64,000 nt of DNA, taken from Temnopleurus reevesii (lineage: Eukaryota; Echinodermata; Echinoidea; Temnopleuroida; Temnopleuridae). The stretch is taken from NCBI GenBank assembly GCA_036244855.1, contig BQKZ01001002.1:3107-67106 (forward strand), in the 5' to 3' direction. A program made the position numbers and the translations under genes. The notes beneath the pieces were generated by a model that saw nothing but the letters and a program-made list of their open reading frames with translations, was not told the DNA's origin and ran no database searches. Position 1 is the first letter of the stretch, and every line of letters begins with the position of its first letter. Shown in pieces: positions 23,293 through 33,443 of the stretch.

Positions 23293-24225
23293 TCTAGATT
23301 CACTGGCCTGTATTCCGATAGCGAGGTTTAACTTAACCCAGGTCTAAGTCATTGTCATTTAGACTCTTGGTTTAACTTTTCAATAGCCCGGGTCTAAATA
23401 ACAATGGCTTAGTCCAGGGTTAGGTTAAACCTCGTTATCGGAATACGGACCATTGTGTTTAAAACCAAAGTGTTTTGAATATGGATAGAAAGATCCGAAA
23501 ATAGCGATATAAAATCGAAATCATTATTTGATGTATTATCATTTTAATGGTGCCGTGGCATGTGCCATAAATCAACGTGATCGACATAGTCCTAACTTGA
23601 TCTGGAGCCTGTAACATGAAAGAGATAAGATTCATTGCAAATGTATCATGTCTCTATGGTACACGTTCTGCCCTAGACTTACGATTTATATTTATATAAA
23701 TTGAGATTTGAGTCCTGCATGGTCACGTCTATTGGATGGTAATGTTAGATATCGGTCCTTATTTTTTTCTCTTCATTTGGTGTAAATATGCAGATTTGAA
23801 TGATATACATCCTGTAACACAGTCTCTCCCTCCCCCTCTCTCTGTCCCTCTCGCTCTCTCTGTCTCGCTCCCTGTCCGCCCCTCATTCTCCACCCCTCTC
23901 TCTCTCTCTCTCTCTCTAGAAATGAAACGTTAAGAAATTATGATATTTCTGGATTGCCGACAATCTTCTCCAATTCTCATGTTTGCCAAAAGCAATAATA
24001 TTTCTCCCAGCTTAATATGACTTTTATCAACGTAAAATCAATAACGTTGATAAAAAAAAAAAAAAAACATCACTTGCCGTGTCACATGAAACGAATAAAT
24101 CCTCAATATGATATACTTTACATTCAGATACGATCAACGAACGGTCTTCGCCTGTCACATTATCAAACGATCATTGAATTAAAACAACGAACGGTAACAT
24201 TACGCAAGCTCTTACCCCCCCCCCC
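23293..24225 (+). repeat. Direct duplication X, unit 2
   Basis: Copy of 21991-23265. It carries a shortened family C element (23304-23452), lacks the insertion at 22705-22885, and has a longer A run at 24053-24067. The two units are separated by about 25 bp of TATC repeat and one N. Confidence 0.9.
23304..23452. mobile_element. Family C element, internally deleted
   Basis: Ends GGCCTGTATTCCGATAGCGA and TCGTTATCGGAATACGGACC with the arms intact, but the core of about 180 bp of the full-length copies is missing. It is flanked by CACTG and CATTG. Confidence 0.85.
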
Positions 24226-24460
24226 TAAAACAAAAGAGAAAATTGAGCTCAATAGAGGAAAGTTCAAGTACTATGATTTTTTTATTCCAATAATAAGGTC
24301 CCTCTGCTGTCGGTGAATTACCATTTGCCAATACGCCCACCTGCCAGACAAATGGATGAGTCTGCTAGCCCAAACTTTCCTCCGCACTGTGCCATTTGGG
24401 TGTGTGTGTGTATGACCGTATATCATTGGCTCTCCGCTCACACGACTGCCATTCAATTTA

Positions 24461-24716
24461 TTGAAAAAGCGCGAAAAAAGATCATTCTTGGCGAGTAAAA
24501 ACCCAAGGGCGGCAACGATAGAGCGCAGACAACATCCACCGGTCCTCTTCTCGTGAGTGAAAATCAGCAAAGGGCGCCAACGACATTCTCTCAAGTCGAA
24601 ACATTCACTATTCTTGAAACCAAAAAGAAGCTTCCGTGTGCCGAGGACTTTTTCCCGCCTTCCCCTCCACGACCAGTTTTGTTTTAACACAACCCGACCT
24701 CAACCCTCTATTTTGG
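24461..24716 (+). promoter_or_regulatory. Possible promoter and noncoding first exon
   Basis: This stretch is GC- and CpG-richer than its surroundings. GAAAAAGCGCGAAAAAAG at 24463-24480 contains a TTTCGCGC-type E2F site on the minus strand. Two related 26-29 bp segments (GAGTAAAAACCC... at 24493 and GAGTGAAAATC... at 24555, each ending in AAGGGCG(G/C)CAACGA) form a local direct repeat. TTTTG/GTGAGTAAAATG puts a strong splice donor at 24716. Together these could be the start of a gene running to the right, but no coding exon is visible downstream and the reading is speculative. Confidence 0.25.
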
Positions 24717-25659
24717 TGAGTAAAATGTTTAGTTTTGTAAAATGCTTAGATCTGTATCAGATATTTTTCAAACGTCTGTGCTGTGATACTGTCTGTGATT
24801 CGAATGATGATAGAGTATTTAGAAGTTTGATTTTTTGTTTGATGTATGGGTTTCATTTATCACCATCGTGGTTAAAACTGCGCTCTTGACATGAGCAGAA
24901 ATGTTTAATCCTAGGAACCCCCAACGTTTTGGTAAATAGATCATTGTTCGGTATTCGGGTAGGTCATATCTTTTCATCAAACTTTTCTCAATGCCGTTGA
25001 TCAATTGGTGGATACGCGAGAAAATGACTGATACTTGATCCTTGGAAGCATTTAGACCCTTACTTCTCAAGAGTTCAAAAGCTTGTTTGACAGTTTGGCC
25101 CTCTTATCCGCCGTTTGACTAGAAATACGACCCACCTAACCCGCCAAGTTACATTATCACATCTTGAAATAGACAAAAACCATGTCCTCAATTTCTGTTA
25201 GCTTGTAATTAGCCATTCTTTCTCATAATCTTTCCTTTTTATCTTAGGAAAAAGATACAATTCGGGTTGAAACAGTTTTCAGTTCGCGTCTGTCATTTTC
25301 TCCCACGCAAAAAGAGCTACGTAACACCAACCTGATTTAAGTACCTTTTATCGAAGTGACATTTCAATAACCTTCAAATGAAATGAAAAGGCCATAACCT
25401 TGTGCAAAATATATTTTAGAACGCTATTAAACCGGTCTATATAGGCAAAGAGTTTATGTCTGAGTAATTTAATTCGTTGACATATGGAATGTTTTAATTA
25501 CAATTCTCCAGACATGCAGAGGCGGCATAAAACGAGGCGATCATTGTGCATTTTAAGAATAAGTCGAACAGCACAAATTCAACAATAGTTAGTTTCACAC
25601 TGAGAGCCGAAACGTTAATTTTCAGAAACTATATGCATCCTATTGAAGATTATGCATAC
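24717..25659. other. No gene seen
   Basis: Unique sequence, possibly intronic if the upstream donor is real. No supported coding exon. Confidence 0.45.
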
Positions 25660-25904
25660 AGCGCAAAGGCGAGTTTGTACAAGTCGCCTCCTCACTCTCT
25701 CGACTTAAACAAGGCGCCAAGGCGAGCTTCTACAAGTCGCGTTTTCACCTTCTCCGAGAAACGGTGCCAAGGCGAATTATTACAAGTTGCTTTGCTGCAT
25801 TCTCTTCTTAATCAAGGCGCCAAGGTGAATTATACCAATCGCCTTCTTGCCTTTTCGATCAAAACTAGGCGCCTTGGCTAGATGAAAAACTCGCCTTTGC
25901 GCTG
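25660..25904. mobile_element. Inverted-end element with internal 52-bp tandem units
   Basis: Perfect 15-bp inverted ends CAGCGCAAAGGCGAG (25660-25674) and CTCGCCTTTGCGCTG (25890-25904). Between them are four tandem units starting near 25661, 25713, 25763 and 25815, each with GGCGCCAAGGCGA or a variant, TACAAGTCGCC and a pyrimidine-rich end, with a period of 50-52 bp. A partial fifth GGCGCC lies at 25867. An open frame through the units is a by-product of the repeat. This layout recalls MITEs with internal tandem arrays, which can seed satellites. Confidence 0.8.
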
Positions 25905-26014
25905 CCTGTAAGCTGCCGTAGCCGGGACTGAAATATTTTTTGAAACATTAAGGTTTCTGCTCTGAGTGTGATCCTTACTAATATTCATTCAAGCCTTCAT
26001 AATTGCTTCATGAA

Positions 26015-26503
26015 NNNNNNNNNNNNNNNNNNNNNNNNNNNNNNNNNNNNNNNNNNNNNNNNNNNNNNNNNNNNNNNNNNNNNNNNNNNNNNNNNNNNNN
26101 NNNNNNNNNNNNNNNNNNNNNNNNNNNNNNNNNNNNNNNNNNNNNNNNNNNNNNNNNNNNNNNNNNNNNNNNNNNNNNNNNNNNNNNNNNNNNNNNNNNN
26201 NNNNNNNNNNNNNNNNNNNNNNNNNNNNNNNNNNNNNNNNNNNNNNNNNNNNNNNNNNNNNNNNNNNNNNNNNNNNNNNNNNNNNNNNNNNNNNNNNNNN
26301 NNNNNNNNNNNNNNNNNNNNNNNNNNNNNNNNNNNNNNNNNNNNNNNNNNNNNNNNNNNNNNNNNNNNNNNNNNNNNNNNNNNNNNNNNNNNNNNNNNNN
26401 NNNNNNNNNNNNNNNNNNNNNNNNNNNNNNNNNNNNNNNNNNNNNNNNNNNNNNNNNNNNNNNNNNNNNNNNNNNNNNNNNNNNNNNNNNNNNNNNNNNN
26501 NNN
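26015..26503. other. Assembly gap (489 N)
   Basis: Unresolved sequence. The right edge begins with a G run, suggesting a difficult homopolymer. Confidence 1.
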
Positions 26504-27989
26504 GGGGGGTTGTGCTCAAATTATCCCATTCCCAAAGCTCGATTACGATGTGCGTGGTAAGATTCCGTAAATGGTGTCGAAACTTGCGGTAACAACATAC
26601 TATTGATCTTGTTTAATAGCTGCGTTCGACCAGGATAAATATGGCAAGCTAAGAACAATAGCTAACCATATTTTCATGGCGAAAGCAGCATGGTAAGGTA
26701 TTGTTCTTGAACAATAGCTATCATATTCTTTATGGCGACAGCAGCCCATTGCCCGTGATTAACGGACCCCTCCACTTTATCAGCCTCTGTGAAAAAAAAG
26801 TTTGAGCAGTTTAGATAATATTTCTTCGTTTGTATAATCTTTCTGTGTATGATCATTTTCACACAAAGTTCAATATATGCTGTTCTGTTGAAGCGAAAAT
26901 AACTATATTGAATTGAATGGAATCATTCTAGGATGTTATTACCTGAAATTTCCTCGAAACAAGATTTGATTCCGTTTAAAATAAGCAGGAACGGAACGAA
27001 GTTTGTTGTCCCATCTCTCACCTTCCATAGAGTACCACATTTGTGCATTATGGATTTTGATAGCCACTTAATGATTTGCCAAATTTGCTAATCCAGCCAG
27101 GTTATTGTGCATATGCTGCCTTGTGGTTAATCTGGCTATGACAATAGTTTAAACCAAATTTAAGTGATATGTAAAGTGATACAAAAATCCTTAGTATCGG
27201 GCTCAAATATGCGGAATGGATTTTGTGCTTCAATTAAATTATTTTATACTTGTCAACTACATACATTAAAATGTCCCATTCCAAAATGTTTTTGTTTAAA
27301 GTTTGTATTCAATCCTACTCGATAAATGAGAAACATATTAAAGGTAGAATACTTCTTTTGCAGCCTAAAATTTGACTTTCCAAGATTGTTGTGTTATGTT
27401 GAAGAGTACTGAATGTTAGAACTTTTCACCAATCAATCAAGCAAAAAGATTGGTCATGATAGGCGCATTTATAGTTATTCCAATAATAATTCTTCTATTC
27501 GGGCCTCGAACCAATTGACCGTGCGTTCAAAATTCAAAACAGCCGTTAACCCCTCGTTGACCAATAGCGCAAGAGTCTCTCTCAGTGCGTATTCCGCATG
27601 GTGTGGCAGTGTATTGAAGTGCCCACTGTATGTGCTTTTATGTTTTGTGTGTGTGTGTGGTACCGGAATACGCTAGGAGTATCGCGATACCGTTGGTGTC
27701 AAAATGAATTATGATAGAATAGATTTTTATTTGAATTAAATATTCTGGAATACATTGGACCAAAATACTTCATAGAGGTTATTATTTTGGCATATCCGAG
27801 GTACACAACAAGTTGTAAGCATAACCGTAATGTGTGCAAATGTAGTTTTCTACCTTTAATGTTGAAACTTTGTTCATTAATTAGAAGCTTTCCTATCTAC
27901 TCATCAATATAATGAGTCCCGCTTTAAGACTGTAATTATTTGATTGAATATATTTCGGGCGATTGGTTGTAGTAGCAATTTTTCATGAT
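26504..27989. other. No gene seen
   Basis: AT-rich unique sequence. ACAATAGCTA words around 26655 and 26710 recur over short range. No supported gene. Confidence 0.5.
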
Positions 27990-28127
27990 GATTGGAATTT
28001 GGAATTTGGAATTTATTCATTTGAACGTCATTGACATGTACAGCCAACATTTTGTTCTGATTGGAATTTGGAATTTGGAATTTATTCATTTGAACGTCAT
28101 TGACATGTACAGCCAACATTTTGTTCT
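27990..28127 (-). repeat. Two exact 69-bp tandem copies of family P 3' end
   Basis: The 69-bp unit starting GATTGGAATTTGGAATTTGG occurs at 27990-28058 and again at 28059-28127 without visible differences. On the minus strand it reads as the retroposon 3' end seen at 12632, ending in a (CCAAATT)-like tail. Exact identity means a very recent event or an assembly duplication. Confidence 0.85.
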
Positions 28128-28200
28128 GATTGAATAAAGCTTGTCAATATTAATTGTTCGTGGNTGATTGAATAAAGCTTGTCAATATTAATTGTTCGTG
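28127..28200. repeat. Exact 36-bp direct repeat around a single N
   Basis: TGATTGAATAAAGCTTGTCA and the following 16 bases occur at 28127-28162 and again at 28165-28200, with one G and the N at 28164 between. This looks like two contig ends overlapping across an artificial join. Confidence 0.9.
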
Positions 28201-28875
28201 ACGTTTTAATACAGAACGGGGATCTATCAATGCTCTTATTACCATAATCCTTTACTCGTGCTTACACCAAGACACTTTACCATTTAGTTGAAGTTTTGCT
28301 AAATTTTTCAGTATCTCAGTATAATTCGGTTTCCTAATATTCAATATCACGATACAAAAAGATTATACAAATAAATTTAAACTTTTTTATTTTACTATAA
28401 AGTTATTTGCAGGATAGCATAAGTCTGGCGATTGAAGTGCCGTATTCATGCAACAAAAAATTACCAAGCACGCACAGGACGATACCATAATATACCATCA
28501 ACTAGCAACCTGCGCTTCCAAAAATGCATAAATTTATATTTGCTCATGTCAATATATCTGCTTATTAAGCCGGAAATATAATCTTCGATTTTTGATCTTT
28601 TCTTCTCTGCTTGCTAGTGTAAAGCCTTGACATATAGAGCTGGACGCTATGAAGCATTTGAGACCCAACCATTTGCGACAATAATTCGGACAGAGAATTT
28701 GGAAAATAGGAAGTATACGGTGTCATGGTCAAGACTTGGCATTCGTGAAGGTTAGGTTTCATGGAAATACAACGTACTGCTCAGTAATTTTGAAGTTAGA
28801 TAAGAAAGAAAAATGTAGACGGACTGTGAGGCATATGCAGCACGAGAGGCAGAATGACTGAGAGGCGAATAGATG
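28201..28875. other. No gene seen
   Basis: Unique sequence; no supported feature. Confidence 0.5.
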
Positions 28876-28879
28876 GAGC

Positions 28880-28883
28880 GAGA

Positions 28884-28941
<58 letters not shown>

Positions 28942-28942
28942 G
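28880..28942. repeat. (GA)n microsatellite
   Basis: Long GA dinucleotide tract with minor interruptions. Apparent leucine/serine-rich frames on the minus strand come from it. Confidence 0.95.
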
Positions 28943-29565
28943 GGATATAGAAATGAAAAATATAAGAGTTGAGAAAAGAAATGTTAACGACATCTAACTT
29001 TCAGATCTTTTAAGCAAGGATTTTTTACTCGGACCATCCATAATGTAACGACACTGGGCCTTGAAACAAAGAACTGCACTTGATAAATGCTAAATGTGTT
29101 CGTGCTGATTGCTAATTAAAAGTTTACAAAAAGTATGTTTCTTACATTAAAACATAGAGTTATTGAAGCTTCAGGAGGATCAAACAAGGGTTAAAGTTGC
29201 TCGAATAATGAATGCATTATTCGGGGTGGGTAACTATGCATGAACATATTGAGCATTTGTTAGCTTGGCTTTAATAACGAAATCATGTAGCATTGGCATT
29301 TCCAAGTCATCGTAATCATTGAATACGCAGATTTCATAATACCGACTCATCTATTCAATAATTCAATTTTTATCTCTCTCCTTTTTCAGAGTAATGATAT
29401 ACATTTCTCAGCTTTAATCATAATCATCCTTGGAAGCTACAAATTGAAAGATATTCCCTAATGCATAGGGGATTTGCCTAATGCATATAGATGTACTTGA
29501 TCATGGTAATCCCGGATAATCAAAACGCGCTCGCCTTGCAGTTTCGCGGCATTTCCTGTGCGTAA
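28943..29565. other. No gene seen
   Basis: Unique sequence without supported features. Confidence 0.5.
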
Positions 29566-29802
29566 TTGTGGCGAAGTTGTTCGCGCCGATCCGGAGTCTC
29601 CGTCGATGATATAGCAAACATAGCTATCAATCTCAAAGATGGAGACTCGGAATTCAGCGTGCAGATGACACAATCGCATCCACGACTAGATGAGGACACC
29701 GTGGATGATATAATGAAAATATTAAACTTTTCCACGCTTTTATTCATTCGCGGGGCATTCACATGGCAACGTACTTTGTTGCAGATTTTCGTTAGGGTAT
29801 AG
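29566..29802 (+). other. Open stretch with coding-like composition
   Basis: A stop-free plus-strand frame from 29566 to the TAG at 29800-29802. It is less AT-rich than its surroundings, and its residues include VDDIANIAINLKDGD and a second VDD-I pair (DEDTVDDIMKI), more like real protein than most open frames here. There is no ATG start; if real it would be an internal exon entered near AG at 29574-29575. I recognise no domain, donor sites are weak, and the minus strand is also open, so this remains uncertain. Confidence 0.2.
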
Positions 29803-30723
29803 AATGAAGAGAAATATTAACATTCAGGATAAACCCTGAGAAACATTGATGGGATTTTTATTACAATGGGGGGAAAAATATCACACGGTATTGGATTTTT
29901 TTTTAAAGAATAGGTGTAGAAGACAACGTGATCAAAATTTGAATTGTTTCTGGCTGGCGCTTGCTTTAAAGGGCCGACAATTTATCCGCGACGTCATTGG
30001 TAAAAATTTGTGTTTCAAAAATTAAACATTTGAGGGGGGGGCAAGCTCCTTGTATTCAAGAGAAAGTATACTCATTGCCGGAAGGAGTGTGCGAGTGTGT
30101 GCGTGTGTGCTTTAATTGTTTTGCATGTGAATGCGTGAGTGGTTTTATTGTGCATATGTGTGTCTGGGACCCATGACTTCTAATTCGCGATTACCGGATG
30201 TGAATGTTGTGTATTAATACAACAGAAGATCAGATTAGACATAACCATCGTGGTATGGGGTCCCCCAAGGATCTCCTTTAATACCATGTCTTTTCCTGTA
30301 CAGATATATATAGGTACTTTCTTATCAAAGTGATTACTCACAGGAACTTAATTACCGCGATCAATCAATGAATCGATGTGAACATGAAGAAGGGGATTCC
30401 CTTATCATCCCCATGCATTGTGTTTCCGTTTTAATCTTCAAGTGTTTCATATTTCTATGATGTCCCTTCAGAATAATTCACCGGTCGAGCCGTAGACAGC
30501 GGACTGCTAATTTTCAATAACACCATTGTAACTTCAAATCCATAAAAGCAATCAAATTTCAAGGTTCTACTTGACTCCCCGAGGGCACTACATGGAGGGT
30601 AATCATTTTCTCCTTGTATTGGCCTCTTGTATTACATGTAATTGATCAATAAGAGACGGTCTAGATCAATCTGATGAAGGTCTATTACATGGAGCTCGTG
30701 ATGGCTCTAACTGTAAAGATACC
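29803..30723. other. No gene seen
   Basis: Unique sequence with GT-rich words at 30086-30110; no supported gene. Confidence 0.5.
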
Positions 30724-31121
30724 AAAAAGTTAGATGAAGGGGAAGGCTACTAAATTGCGTCCGTTACTGATTAGTTAATGTGACCATTTGTCTGTGTGTA
30801 TGGATGTGTATGTGTGTTTGTTGTTGTATTTATGTGTTTTTGTGCATATGGATTGATGAGTTCATTTCAAGTTCATATGACGTGACATTCCCTTTATGAC
30901 TAACCTTCAAATCTTGTCAACTTATTTCATTATAAAAAAAAAGTTAGATGAAGGGGGAAGGGTCCTAAATTGCTTCCGTTACTGATTGTTTCGTGCGTGC
31001 ATATATGTGCGCGTGTATGTGTGTGTGTTTGTTTGTGTATGTGGACTAATGAGTTCAATTCAAGTTCATGTGACATGAAATTTAATTTACGACTAACCTT
31101 CAAATCTTGACACTTCATTAA
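30724..31121 (+). repeat. Tandem duplication, about 215-bp period
   Basis: Unit 1 starts at 30724 and unit 2 at 30939. Shared words in order: AAAGTTAGATGAAGGGG, TCCGTTACTGATT, a TGTG-rich stretch, TGAGTTCA(A/T)TTCAAGTTCAT and GACTAACCTTCAAATCTTG. The GT-rich middle differs in length and composition. Confidence 0.85.
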
Positions 31122-31302
31122 TTCCTCAACTATCATGAAAAGGATAGCTAAAAAGAAGTTTGGGGAATGAATAGCTAATCTTTTCAAAATAAATATTACC
31201 TGGCCAGCACTATACAGTTTGCCTTGTACTTTGTGGGATGAAAATCACCTTTGTCATCTTCAAGGAAGAAAAATGTTTCTTAGAATCACCCTATGTACTT
31301 AC

Positions 31303-31323
31303 ATCACGTCCACCACCAGACAT
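31303..31323 (-). CDS. Candidate first coding exon (7 codons)
   Basis: On the minus strand AAAAAATG opens with an A at -3, and ATGTCTGGTGGTGGACGTGA reads MSGGGRD and ends in phase 0 at a textbook splice donor GTAAGT (31302-31297). The upstream 120 bp (to about 31440) is less AT-rich and contains GGAGGTCAGCAGAATTTGCG, plausible as 5' untranslated sequence. Short initiator exons followed by a large intron are common in animals. The rest of the gene would lie at lower coordinates or outside the window; I could not find a following exon, and a chance match is possible. No family is assigned. Confidence 0.3.
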
Positions 31324-31766
31324 TTTTTCCTTCGCATCGCACCTGCCGAGACGCAAATTCTGCTGACCTCCGTCGCCAGTACCTCTTTGTCATGATAGAA
31401 GGGGCTTTTAAGTGCCCTTAACCTTCTCATATCCTTCACGATTAACGACCACTTTGCCACACCCTTTTCATTATATTTAATAAGAACCTGATGAATAACG
31501 CTGGTCTATCCATATTTTCTTAGCCACCTGCTGTCATGGGTAATCATGAAATATCTCACCTGCGGAGAGGTGCATTTACGACCCGAATACCAGAACTTTT
31601 TGTGACATAAAGTGCATATATATTGTTTGCGTCAAAAGGGCGCTTTCGAAAATACGTGATTCGTTGTAATCAGGAGGTATGAAAAGAGCAGGAAATCTCA
31701 CATGTCCTGGCTTCATTTAAAAATAAATTTAGATTTTTGATTATCTGGTTATATTCTATGTAAATA
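31324..31766. other. No repeat seen; possible 5' untranslated region
   Basis: Moderate-GC unique sequence upstream of the minus-strand candidate exon. No clear TATA box. The part beyond 31450 shows nothing recognisable. Confidence 0.35.
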
Positions 31767-32292
31767 AAAACTAAAGCATGAAGATTACAATATTGTGAAT
31801 GTGAAATAAGGGGAGTAGAAGAGAACGGGGGAGGAAGAGATGGATGGAGAGGTGTATGGAGATAGGGGGGGGGATGGGGGAGGGAGAGGGGATGGTACAT
31901 GTAAATGTGTGTAATAAGGCAAAGAGGAGGCTTATGGGTGAGATGAGTGGTGACATAAAGTAAGAAGGGAATCCTTTGTCAATCTTCCTGTGGCTCGGCT
32001 CCGCTGATACTTATTTATTTATTTATCTTTTAGTGTTTTTTAAACATAACTGACGTTAATAAAAATGATCTATATATTTATACTTCTAGGTCAGATGGTC
32101 ATCGTCTCGCTTCTTCGTACTATAATGATTGTTTCAGTTTACTTTTACTTGTAATATTTTATCTGCCGTTTTGTTATTTTTTTTTGTTTTGTTGTTTTGG
32201 TCGATTTGTAATAACTTTAATCATTTGTAAATATCGTTGATTATGTTGATTTTTGGAATAAATACATAAATAAAAAAAAACTAAAGCATGAA
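31767..32292 (+). mobile_element. Retroposon with 17-bp target duplication
   Basis: AAAAACTAAAGCATGAA occurs at 31767-31783 and again at 32276-32292. The sequence before the second copy ends GGAATAAATACATAAATA and an A run, so the insert of about 490 bp has a poly(A)-type 3' end, as made by LINE machinery. The 5' part is purine-rich (GGGGGAGGGAGAGGGGAT) and the 3' part is T-rich and resembles a 3' untranslated region. No protein motif is visible, so it may be a 5'-truncated LINE or a processed pseudogene tail. Confidence 0.7.
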
Positions 32293-32540
32293 TGATTAAA
32301 AAGAAATAACCGAACGGTGAAAACGTCAGTATAATCTTATATTTTTAAATTAAAAATGCCTCGCTAGTTTAGTTCATACTATATAAATCCCATTTACACT
32401 GAATAACATTCTTCAATCTTGAAAGTGGTGTTAGAGACCTTTTTGTCTTCCATAAGTAGGGTAACGTCCTATGACGTGTTTCTCCGATATACTGTTTATA
32501 TCCTTGTCCCACCCCTATCGAAGATACCACTCCTATTAAA

Positions 32541-33437
32541 GCCCCCGTCACATCTACTTATCCTGAGCTATGTTTAGCGCGACAGATAGGGACGTGTGGA
32601 TGCAGCGTAGAAAACTTACAGAGGCAGACATCTGCGCGGGTAGTGAGTACACGCAAATTTCCTGGGCGATGTTTCACCAAATCATTCCTAAAATTACGCA
32701 CGACTTCAAGAAAGACTCAAGTGCGTTAATGGGTTTATAATACGTATGCGGTTCCCAATTATTCAACACAAGAACTGATGCCAGTTGTGCGTAAAGTCGT
32801 TATTAAAGTTTTTTTTGTAAATTGATGAAACATCTTCCTAGGCAGCATTTCACCAAATCGTTCTTAAAATTATGCACGACTTTAAGAAAGACTCGAGTAC
32901 GTTCATGAGTGTAATCTGTATACGATTCTTGATTATTCAACACAAGAAATGATACTACTCTTGCAAAAAGTCGTGATTGAAGTCTTTTGTAACTTGGCGA
33001 AACACCTTCCTGGGCAGTGTTTCATCAAATCGTTCTTAAAATTACGCACGACTTGATGAAAGACCAAAGTTCGTTAATGAGTGTGTAATACGCATACGAT
33101 TCTTGATCATTCAACACAAGAACTGATACCAGAGAGATGTTTCACCAAGATAAGAAAGACTATAAGAACGCCTTTAAGATCGTCTGGTACCCCGTTTTGT
33201 GCGTTATGATTGATAATAATACGCGCATTCAGTGCAAGAACAGGGCGATGTTTCACCAAGTTACCATGGTTACGGAAGACTTTAATAACAATTTCACGCA
33301 CAACTGGTACCAGTTCTTGCGTTAAATGGTCTAGAATCGTGTGGGTATTATTCTCGTTAACGTACTCCAGTTTTTCTTAAAGCCATGTGTAACTTCAAGA
33401 ACAATTTAGTGGAAAACAGCCCAGGTGTGACTGGGGC
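32541..33437. mobile_element. Composite: family H ends enclosing family D cluster
   Basis: GCCCCCGTCACA at 32541 and TGTGACTGGGGC at 33426-33437 are inverted ends matching the family H elements at 47411 and 62341. ATTAAA directly flanks both ends (32535-32540 and 33438-33443), a clean 6-bp duplication that includes TTAA. The interior holds at least four family D hairpin copies in series, so it is much longer than the usual 120-130 bp of family H. Confidence 0.65.
32661..33400. mobile_element. Cluster of family D foldback copies
   Basis: The D terminus G(A/C)NGTTTCACCAA occurs at about 32667, 32843, 33016, 33137 and 33246. Copies 1 (32661-32838) and 2 (32839-33012) are complete, with GATGAAACATCTTCC and GCGAAACACCTTCC right ends. 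Copies 3 and 4 stop half way, at 33132 and 33242, each exactly where the next copy begins. Copy 5 is diverged and runs to about 33400. Shared inner words are TTACGCACGACTT, TTATTCAACACAAGAA and AACTGATACCAG. Confidence 0.75.
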
Positions 33438-33443
33438 ATTAAA

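Noticed and set aside
24271..24690. 139-codon minus-strand open frame, the longest without N
   Set aside because: No recognisable domain, composition fits chance, and it overlaps the end of a tandem duplication zone and a possible promoter read on the other strand.
25546..25881. Plus-strand frame through the 52-bp tandem units
   Set aside because: Open only because the repeat lacks stops; unit lengths of 50-52 bp are not a constant multiple of three.
25968..26570. Long frames across the N gaps (also at 43059-43453 and 61321-62059)
   Set aside because: They exist only because N was translated as unknown residues.
32541..33443. CRISPR-like array
   Set aside because: The repeated units are hairpin transposons of about 170 bp with diverged copies, not short identical repeats with unique spacers, and the DNA is from an animal.
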